DNA of 5,819 nt, taken from assembly GCA_937885735.1 (NCBI GenBank), contig CALABN010000097.1, forward strand, positions 1 to 5,819. Reading direction: 5' to 3'. Each line of letters opens with the position of its first letter. Within the stretch, counting starts at the first letter, position 1. Source of the DNA: an uncultured Bacteroidota bacterium (GTDB lineage Bacteria; Bacteroidota; Bacteroidia; Bacteroidales; SZUA-534). Below the pieces are notes generated by a model that was not told where the DNA came from, ran no database searches, and was given only the letters and a program-made list of their open reading frames with translations. Made by a program: the position numbers and the translations under genes. This document shows positions 1-5,819 of the stretch, one piece after another.

Positions 1-710
1 GAAAGCCAGGCCAGCAGGAGGGTTTTGTAGCCTGTGGGCCAGTTGTAGTATAGCAATGGACTTGTCGATTCCTCAAACGAAGCCTCGTGCCCAAACCTAT
101 TGGCAATAAATCCGCAAAGCAATGTCACTGCCAGCGATATCACTGGTGATAATGCTTTTTGCTTTGTCAATACATTGATTGTCAGTATTGTTAGTAAGAA
201 TAGTATTGCAACCGAGCCTATGGCAAGGTAGGTGACAAGGGCAAAAATCAGGCAAGTCGCCAATTCGGCATTCGGCATTCGCTTTGCCATTTTGCGATAT
301 GCCAAGACAACCAGCAAGCCGAGTGTCAGTGCAACGTGTCCGCGAAAACCGTAAAATGGGTCTTCTATGCAAAGCGACAGGAAGATAGCAGGAAGAAAAG
401 CCAAAGCCTTGACCTTGTTGTCGTCGGTAAATTCTGAAATCAGCATAATGACACATTGTATTATTATGCAGTAAAGAATTGTGGCGACAGTGGTACCGAC
501 TATCGTGAATCGGAAAAATTGTGTAAGAAACGAAGTGGCAAGCAGGTTGAGTCCTCCAACGCTGTTCAGTTGCTCAAGAATCCAATTCGTATCCCACAAA
601 AACAAGTGATCGGATTCGTATGTGTATAATTTGAATCGTTGTAAGAAAAAGACAATCAGCCATATGGTTGTAGATATAATGGCAGATTTGTGTAATTTTT
701 GCAAATGCAT
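1..710 (-). CDS. Multi-pass membrane protein, DUF6057-like, 5' part only (runs off the left edge)
   Basis: The minus strand is open from an ATG at 708-710 to the left edge, giving 236 codons without a stop; the C-terminus lies outside the window. The protein is strongly hydrophobic. Likely membrane segments are near residues 9-24, 66-91, 102-115, 126-138, 150-182 and 187-203, with short polar loops between them, so it is an inner-membrane protein. The layout and short phrases such as SVGGLNLLATSFLTQFF (51-66) and the PAIFLSLCIEDPFYGF stretch (107-122) resemble the Bacteroidota DUF6057 family from memory; that family has no known function. An AGAGG run ends five bases before the ATG, and a TAAATTTG promoter-like motif lies about 24 bases upstream. 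It follows the lipoprotein gene by 45 bases. The open frame, start and topology are seen directly; the family name is a moderate-confidence recognition. Confidence 0.8.
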   Translation of the reverse strand, partial: MHLQKLHKSAIISTTIWLIVFFLQRFKLYTYESDHLFLWDTNWILEQLNSVGGLNLLATSFLTQFFRFTIVGTTVATILYCIIIQCVIMLISEFTDDNKVKALAFLPAIFLSLCIEDPFYGFRGHVALTLGLLVVLAYRKMAKRMPNAELATCLIFALVTYLAIGSVAILFLLTILTINVLTKQKALSPVISLAVTLLCGFIANRFGHEASFEESTSPLLYYNWPTGYKTLLLAWL

Positions 711-733
711 TTTTCCTCTAATTATTTGTTTTG

Positions 734-741
734 CAAATTTA
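734..741 (-). promoter_or_regulatory. Candidate Bacteroidota -7 promoter element (TAAATTTG)
   Basis: Read on the minus strand, these bases are TAAATTTG, a full match to the Bacteroidota -7 consensus TAnnTTTG. They lie in the 45-base gap between the lipoprotein stop and the start of the membrane-protein gene, about 24 bases before its ATG. The -33 TTTG is not present at the usual spacing; only a T-run at 758-762 is near. The membrane gene may therefore have its own promoter in addition to read-through from the lipoprotein gene. The motif is short, so chance is possible in AT-rich sequence. Confidence 0.4.
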
Positions 742-755
742 ATTCTGCTTTTTGT

Positions 756-1547
756 TTAAAAATCATCCGTATCAGTCGATAAGGTTGTGAAAGATTTTAT
801 CTCACCTGTTTCATGGTTGTAATAATTGCAATCATAATATAAGCAAATGCGGTAATAATATGTTGTGTTAGGCAGGAGATTTGTTAGTTGGCATTGTAGA
901 GTAGAGCCGATAGGCGAACAATATTCATAATTTGGAAAATCGAAATCTTCATTGGTGCAATACTCGAATTCGTATGATATCGATGAAGAGTCCCAGTCCT
1001 CATCTATTTTGATTATACCATTTAATGTGGCGCTATGGGCCTTGATTTGAGTTGCATCTCCTGTCATTATGTAAGTTGCTAGTTGTTTTGTCTCGAAACA
1101 TCTTATTTCGCTGTATATAACTTCTCCTAAAACAACTAAATACATTCTGTAAAATATTTTTGAATTTGGTGTTAAATTGGTTATTTCTTGTTTGATTTTG
1201 TCCTTCATATTTTCGTTGTAAGGCCAATATTCATTGAAATTATAGTATGAAATCCAAGTGCTTTCCCAGGAACAGTAAGAAAATTCTTCGAATAATTTAT
1301 ATGCTTCCTCTTGAGAATAGGCATATACGTATTGTACTCCATAATTTGAAATTCGTGACATTCCATTCCCGTTGATTTTACAATTAATAATCGCGGACGT
1401 GTTGGTAATGCTATCTGGTTCATTTAGTGTCAATGTTGGTTTGTCCAGCGAACCGTCAAACCAATCGTTGTTTGAACATGAGACTAGTAGAATAGCAATG
1501 CTCAGCATTGTTATGTTATGTGTTAATTTTTTGATGGGAGATTTCAT
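756..1547 (-). CDS. Surface or periplasmic lipoprotein with two FN3-like domains
   Basis: A 263-residue protein. The chosen start is the ATG at 1545-1547; a GTG 36 bases upstream would put 12 residues of no signal-peptide character in front. From the ATG, a basic start (KSPIKK) is followed by a hydrophobic stretch and the lipobox LVSC with cysteine 24, so signal peptidase II processing and lipid anchoring are expected. The mature part holds two similar beta-sandwich-like units, about residues 36-153 and 157-258. Each begins with an ATxxxxATLNG-type strand (SITNTSAIINCKI; GDATQIKAHSATLNGII) and ends with LTPNSKIFYRMYL or LLPNTTYYYRICLYY and then CFET or SFTT. This is the fibronectin type III-like pattern common in Bacteroidota lipoproteins. 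No catalytic motif is visible. Aromatic and acidic residues are abundant and the gene is visibly more AT-rich than the transporter gene. The ligand and exact role are unknown. No convincing promoter was found upstream (TTTTG at 1594-1598 with only a poor -7 match). Confidence 0.85.
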   Translation of the reverse strand: MKSPIKKLTHNITMLSIAILLVSCSNNDWFDGSLDKPTLTLNEPDSITNTSAIINCKINGNGMSRISNYGVQYVYAYSQEEAYKLFEEFSYCSWESTWISYYNFNEYWPYNENMKDKIKQEITNLTPNSKIFYRMYLVVLGEVIYSEIRCFETKQLATYIMTGDATQIKAHSATLNGIIKIDEDWDSSSISYEFEYCTNEDFDFPNYEYCSPIGSTLQCQLTNLLPNTTYYYRICLYYDCNYYNHETGEIKSFTTLSTDTDDF

Positions 1548-1660
1548 TATATCATAAGTTTTGAGACATATTAAATAATACACAATAATAGTACAAAATG
1601 TTTCTTAATGCGAATTGTTTCGTTCAATTTTACGTTTCTTGTCCTTTAATCAAAAGTAAG

Positions 1661-1696
1661 AACAAGAGTCATAGGTATATGTCTGTGACTCTTGTT
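1661..1696 (-). terminator. Long hairpin downstream of the GNAT remnant, probable terminator
   Basis: The arms AACAAGAGTCA (1661-1671) and TGACTCTTGTT (1686-1696) are a perfect 11-bp inverted repeat. Four more inner pairs, two of them G-T, can extend it and leave a loop of about six bases. On the minus strand the stem is followed by CTTACTTTTGATT, a loose U-rich tail, while the plus-strand side has none. It lies 31 bases past the stop of the GNAT remnant, which suggests a minus-strand terminator for that gene. The stem is only moderately GC-rich and the tail is imperfect, so another RNA or DNA role remains possible. The rest of the gap between the lipoprotein start and the GNAT stop (1548-1726) shows nothing else. 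Confidence 0.55.
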
Positions 1697-1726
1697 GAAA
1701 CATAATTATCTCGGAAGTGCGTTTCG

Positions 1727-2052
1727 TCAGTCCGTCGATAGTCTTCCGTAGATGTAGTAATCGCACCAAGTGCTCACCATTTTGCTTTGCCGAATCAGCC
1801 CTTCGCGTTTGAATCCGGCTTTTTCAAGAACACGGCACGATGCCGCGTTGCGGATGTCGACATCGGTCCAGATGCGTTTCAGTTCGGTGTTTGCAAAGCA
1901 GAAGTCAACAGCCGTTTTTACAGACTCTGTGGCGATGCCTTTGCCTTGACAATCGGGGGCAACCCAGTATGCAGTTTTGCAATACGGTCGTTCTCAATCA
2001 GGTAGATCCATAGTTCGCCGACAATCTTGCAAGTTGAAAAAGGTCGAGAGTT
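1727..2052 (-). pseudogene. GNAT-family N-acetyltransferase remnant, N-terminus missing and one frameshift
   Basis: GNAT enzymes move an acetyl group from acetyl-CoA to an amine; RimJ/RimL-like members act on protein N-termini or small molecules. Read on the minus strand, one frame gives KIVGELWIYLIENDR up to about 1979, and a second frame continues KTAYWVAPDCQGKGIATES and on to the TGA at 1727-1729. The second part holds the acetyl-CoA-binding motif (QGKGIAT, of the Q/RxxGxG/A type), then DVDIRNAASCRVLEKAGF and a KREG strand, typical of the RimJ/RimL C-terminal half. One extra base in the run at 1975-1978 would join the frames as ENDRIAKTAYWV. On the 5' side the first frame meets a stop at 2053-2055 with no ATG, so about 60-70 residues of a usual 165-180 are absent. 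Both lesions make a working product unlikely. The frameshift could be a sequencing error; the missing N-terminus could be a deletion or a misassembly at the adjacent repeat. Confidence 0.75.
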
Positions 2053-2073
2053 TTAGGAGTCGAGAAGTTTAGG
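2043..2073. repeat. Short imperfect tandem repeat, two 15-base units
   Basis: GTCGAGAGTTTTAGG (2043-2057) and GTCGAGAAGTTTAGG (2059-2073) match at 13 of 15 positions and are separated by one base, giving a period of 16. They sit in the gap between the transporter stop and the GNAT remnant, exactly where the acetyltransferase reading frame is lost. Similar AG-rich intergenic runs of the AGTTTAGGAGT type occur in Bacteroidales genomes (recollection, not checked). No function can be read from the sequence, but the repeat could favour slippage, recombination or misassembly. Confidence 0.6.
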
Positions 2074-2100
2074 TGTTTGGTTCCCTTGAATTGTGAACCC

Positions 2101-4047
2101 TCATTGTTCTTGCCTGACAATCTGCGGAATATAGTTCTTCCCGGGAATGGTAAGAGGAATCAATTCTGTAGAGACATTTCCGGCATCAAGGCCCCAAGCC
2201 GACACATCGGTCAAGCCAAGACGCTTGAGAGGATAGTAAAGGTTCAGCACAAAACGCTCGCCAAAGCCGAGGTCGGCTTGTTTTGGCACACGGCGTTCTA
2301 TGTGGATTATGCGGAAATCGGCAGGAATATTGTGCTTGCGAAGCGACGGATACGAACTGCGCAAGTCGAGACCTTCCTCGCCCAAATGCTCGACAACCTG
2401 CTTGAAATAGTCGTAGATGCGAGGTTGCATCTTGAATCCAAGGAAAAAGTCGATGCGGATAACCTTGTTTGGCACCAAGTGCTCAACCTTGTATTCCAGA
2501 GTGTAAGGTGAGTCCAAAATGTCCACGTGCAATAGCCAGTAAACATCGGCACGTTTTGGAATACGGCGGATTATGCTGTCAATCACCTTTGCCTCAATGT
2601 CAGTCTTGTAGTTGGCGTGAGTGGTGTAAACCAGGTTAGTGGCGTATTTTGGCAGAGTCTCATCTTCGCTAATGTCTTTTATTACAGGTAGGTAGTCGCC
2701 AATTTTGGCAAAAGTGATGAAACGGTTTCGGATGCGTCGCCCTGTGTACAGAATCACCATTATGAATATGAGTATAGATGCCATCATCACTGTAAACCAA
2801 GCACCCTGGCTGAATTTGTGAATGTTGGCAATGAAGAACGAGCCTTCAATCAGCAGGTAACTGACTGCGAAAAGTGTGATTGCCCATTTTGGCTTGTTCT
2901 TTTGGCTGAGGTAGAATACTATCAGCGTTGATGTCATCAGCATTGTGACGGTTATTGCAAATCCGTACACGTTCTCGAGTGCCGCCGACGAACGGAAATG
3001 GAATATTGAGAACAGACAGCATCCGTACACAATCCAATTGATAGTCGGAACGTACATTTGGCCGATAACCTGCGACGGATATTTAATGCGGATTTTAGGC
3101 CAGAAATTGAGAGAGATTGCCTCGCTGATTAATGTGTATGAACTTGTTATTGAAGCCTGGCAGGCCACAATGGCCGCCAACGTGGCAAGCACTATGCCTA
3201 TAGGAAGGAACCATTCTGGCATTATCGCATAAAATGGATTTACCGTGCCGTCAAGTTTGTCGGCATTCAGGATTACCCAAGCGCCTTGTCCCATATAGTT
3301 GAGAATCAGCATTGTCTTTACAAAAGCCCAACTTGCCTTAATGTTTTTTATGCCACAGTGCCCAAGGTCGGTATAGAGGGCCTCGGCGCCAGTTGTGCAA
3401 AGGAATATCGCGCCAAGCAGAAGAATTCCCGCAGGGTGGTTTATCAGCAACTTGATGGCGTAATACGGGTTGAAGGCTTTCAGCACAACAGGACAGTCAA
3501 TCATATTTACGAAGCCAAGAATGCCCAACGTGCTGAACCAAACTAACATTATTGGTCCAAACGACTTGCCTACGGCATTTGTGCCAAACTGTTGAATGAA
3601 ATACAAAAACGTTATGATGATAACGCTGATGCACAGCACTGGAATGCGAGGGTTCATTATAGAGAGACCTTCAACCGCCGAAAGCACTGTGATGGATGGC
3701 GCAATCACGCCGTCGGCGAGGAGAGAGCAACCGCCAATGATGGCAATGATGAACAGTTTCTTGTGATTTTTTCTCAATAAGGCAAACAACGAGAAAATGC
3801 CACCTTCACCGCGGTTGTCCGCCTTTAGGGTTATAAATACGTATTTTACAGTGGTTTGCAGAGTCAGTGTCCAAATGATGCACGAAATTGCGCCGATTAT
3901 CGTTTCGGCATTCACAACGCCAATCGATGACAGAATGGCCCTGAAGACGTAAAGCGGTGATGTGCCTATGTCGCCGAAAATTATTCCCAACGCTACTATT
4001 GCACCAATAAGGCTTAACTTTTTAATCTGACTTGAAGAACCGTTCAT
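2101..4047 (-). CDS. kup: KUP-family low-affinity potassium transporter (K+/H+ symport)
   Basis: A complete 648-residue protein, close to the usual 620-680 for KUP/HAK/KT transporters, which carry K+ into the cell, probably with protons, across the inner membrane. The family signature GIIFGDIGTSPLYV is at residues 21-34, with the conserved Asp26. DNRGEGGIFSL (77-87) follows, then VLSAVEGL with Glu126 and TGAEALYTDLGH with Glu222; these acidic residues correspond to the ones needed for transport in E. coli Kup (established for the family; correspondence by motif). About twelve membrane segments fill roughly residues 11-440, and the last 200 residues are a hydrophilic cytosolic C-terminal domain. 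The start is the ATG at 4045-4047; an in-frame TTG four codons upstream is less likely. The gene stands alone: a terminator ends the upstream gene, a TATATTTG promoter element lies 42 bases before the ATG, and only a gene remnant follows. No Shine-Dalgarno site is visible, as is usual in Bacteroidota. Confidence 0.96.
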   Translation of the reverse strand: MNGSSSQIKKLSLIGAIVALGIIFGDIGTSPLYVFRAILSSIGVVNAETIIGAISCIIWTLTLQTTVKYVFITLKADNRGEGGIFSLFALLRKNHKKLFIIAIIGGCSLLADGVIAPSITVLSAVEGLSIMNPRIPVLCISVIIITFLYFIQQFGTNAVGKSFGPIMLVWFSTLGILGFVNMIDCPVVLKAFNPYYAIKLLINHPAGILLLGAIFLCTTGAEALYTDLGHCGIKNIKASWAFVKTMLILNYMGQGAWVILNADKLDGTVNPFYAIMPEWFLPIGIVLATLAAIVACQASITSSYTLISEAISLNFWPKIRIKYPSQVIGQMYVPTINWIVYGCCLFSIFHFRSSAALENVYGFAITVTMLMTSTLIVFYLSQKNKPKWAITLFAVSYLLIEGSFFIANIHKFSQGAWFTVMMASILIFIMVILYTGRRIRNRFITFAKIGDYLPVIKDISEDETLPKYATNLVYTTHANYKTDIEAKVIDSIIRRIPKRADVYWLLHVDILDSPYTLEYKVEHLVPNKVIRIDFFLGFKMQPRIYDYFKQVVEHLGEEGLDLRSSYPSLRKHNIPADFRIIHIERRVPKQADLGFGERFVLNLYYPLKRLGLTDVSAWGLDAGNVSTELIPLTIPGKNYIPQIVRQEQ

Positions 4048-4088
4048 ATTTACAAGCAAATACTATTGACCCCTAAAATTTGAGTCCG

Positions 4089-4096
4089 CAAATATA
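4089..4096 (-). promoter_or_regulatory. Bacteroidota -7 promoter element for kup (TATATTTG)
   Basis: On the minus strand these bases read TATATTTG, a perfect match to TAnnTTTG. Transcription from here would give a leader of roughly 35-40 bases before the kup ATG, too short for a riboswitch. No TTTG sits at the standard distance for the -33 element; the nearest (4110-4113) is too close, at a spacing of 13 bases. The position between an upstream terminator and the gene supports the call. Confidence 0.6.
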
Positions 4097-4363
4097 TACG
4101 GCTCAAATCCAAATTTGTTTGTCTGACATCATTTTTAATGATTGAGAATTGATGTCAATGTTGTCAGATGCCCTTTTTGTCTTGATTTTGTTGACTTTCA
4201 CAAAACGGAAACGATTCCGTGAAAATCGGTTTTTGATTATTTTTTACGCTTATGGCACCATTCTATTCTTATTAATTGTAGATATATAAAAAATGAGATG
4301 CCTCAATGCTATCAAACCTGTGTCATAATGGTATTTGTTGAAATTCATTTCGACTGTATGCAC
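4097..4363. other. Gene-free intergenic stretch upstream of kup with two inverted repeats
   Basis: No credible coding region on either strand. Two inverted repeats stand out: TGACATCA (4124-4131) with TGATGTCA (4150-4157), and ACGGAA (4205-4210) with TTCCGT (4215-4220) around a four-base loop. The second is overlapped by a TTTCAC...GTGAAA pair (4196-4201 and 4219-4224). Both lie upstream of the kup promoter element, so they could bind a regulator, but nothing in the window identifies one. The rest is AT-rich with T-runs. Confidence 0.4.
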
Positions 4364-4399
4364 AAAAAAAAGCCGTCCACCCGAAGGTAGACGGCTTTT
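4364..4399 (-). terminator. Strong intrinsic terminator after the GH43 gene
   Basis: The arms AAAAGCCGTC (4368-4377) and GACGGCTTTT (4390-4399) form a 10-bp GC-centred stem. One mismatch and three further pairs close on a CGAA (plus-strand) tetraloop. On the minus strand the stem runs into eight consecutive T residues, the classic rho-independent form. It begins 17 bases past the GH43 stop codon and separates that gene from kup. In the opposite direction the tail has only four T residues, so it is mainly a minus-strand terminator. Confidence 0.93.
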
Positions 4400-4416
4400 C
4401 AATATTAAACTACTTA

Positions 4417-5819
<1,403 letters not shown>

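Noticed and set aside
97..456. A 119-residue reading frame on the minus strand
   Set aside because: It lies inside the membrane-protein gene in another frame; the Cys- and Arg-rich translation is typical of an out-of-frame reading.
2079..2099. GGTTC...GAACC hairpin as the kup terminator
   Set aside because: Only five pairs with an 11-base loop and no T-run on the minus strand.
2077..3780. Several plus-strand reading frames opposite kup
   Set aside because: They are antisense to a clear full-length KUP transporter and show no family features.
4048..4140. A potassium or c-di-AMP riboswitch in the kup leader
   Set aside because: The promoter motif at 4089-4096 leaves a leader of only about 40 bases, and no such structure is visible.

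Overview
The window reads as a piece of a Bacteroidota genome, most likely a gut or rumen Bacteroidales of the Prevotella/Bacteroides kind, with an unrelated tail at the right end. Three signs support this: two genes are preceded by the Bacteroidota -7 promoter motif TAnnTTTG, the starts lack strong Shine-Dalgarno sites except at the leftmost gene, and the gene types fit (an FN3-like lipoprotein, a DUF6057-like membrane protein, a GH43 arabinanase-type hydrolase with a trefoil lectin domain).

Bases 1 to about 5283 form one block in which every supportable gene lies on the minus strand. In transcription order (right to left) these are: the 3' part of a secreted GH43/ricin-trefoil hydrolase (4417-5283), closed by a strong intrinsic terminator; a gene-free stretch of about 320 bases; a complete KUP-family potassium transporter with its own promoter (2101-4047); a short tandem repeat; a GNAT acetyltransferase remnant that lacks its N-terminus and carries a frameshift (1727-2052), followed by a hairpin; a two-domain lipoprotein (756-1547); and the 5' part of a multi-pass membrane protein that runs off the left edge (1-710). 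No shared pathway is apparent. Potassium uptake, arabinan breakdown and the cell-envelope proteins look like separate functions.

The last roughly 540 bases do not belong to the same locus. A GC-rich stretch encoding a signal peptide on the minus strand (about 5284-5388) is followed by a plus-strand fragment of an ABC-transporter sugar-binding protein (about 5373-5639). That fragment runs in frame, without a stop, into the bridge-helix region of RNA polymerase beta' (RpoC, about 5640-5819), which has a Clostridia-like sequence. Three joins within about 360 bases, at least two of them at sites where both partners could share a short sequence, point to a chimeric contig end rather than a real fusion. 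The apparently complete 'signal peptide + GH43' protein and the 'binding protein-RpoC' protein are both products of these joins.

I found no CRISPR array, RNA gene, insertion sequence or convincing new biological system. The useful results are an edge gene that is easily missed, corrected starts for two genes, the broken GNAT gene, and the chimeric tail.
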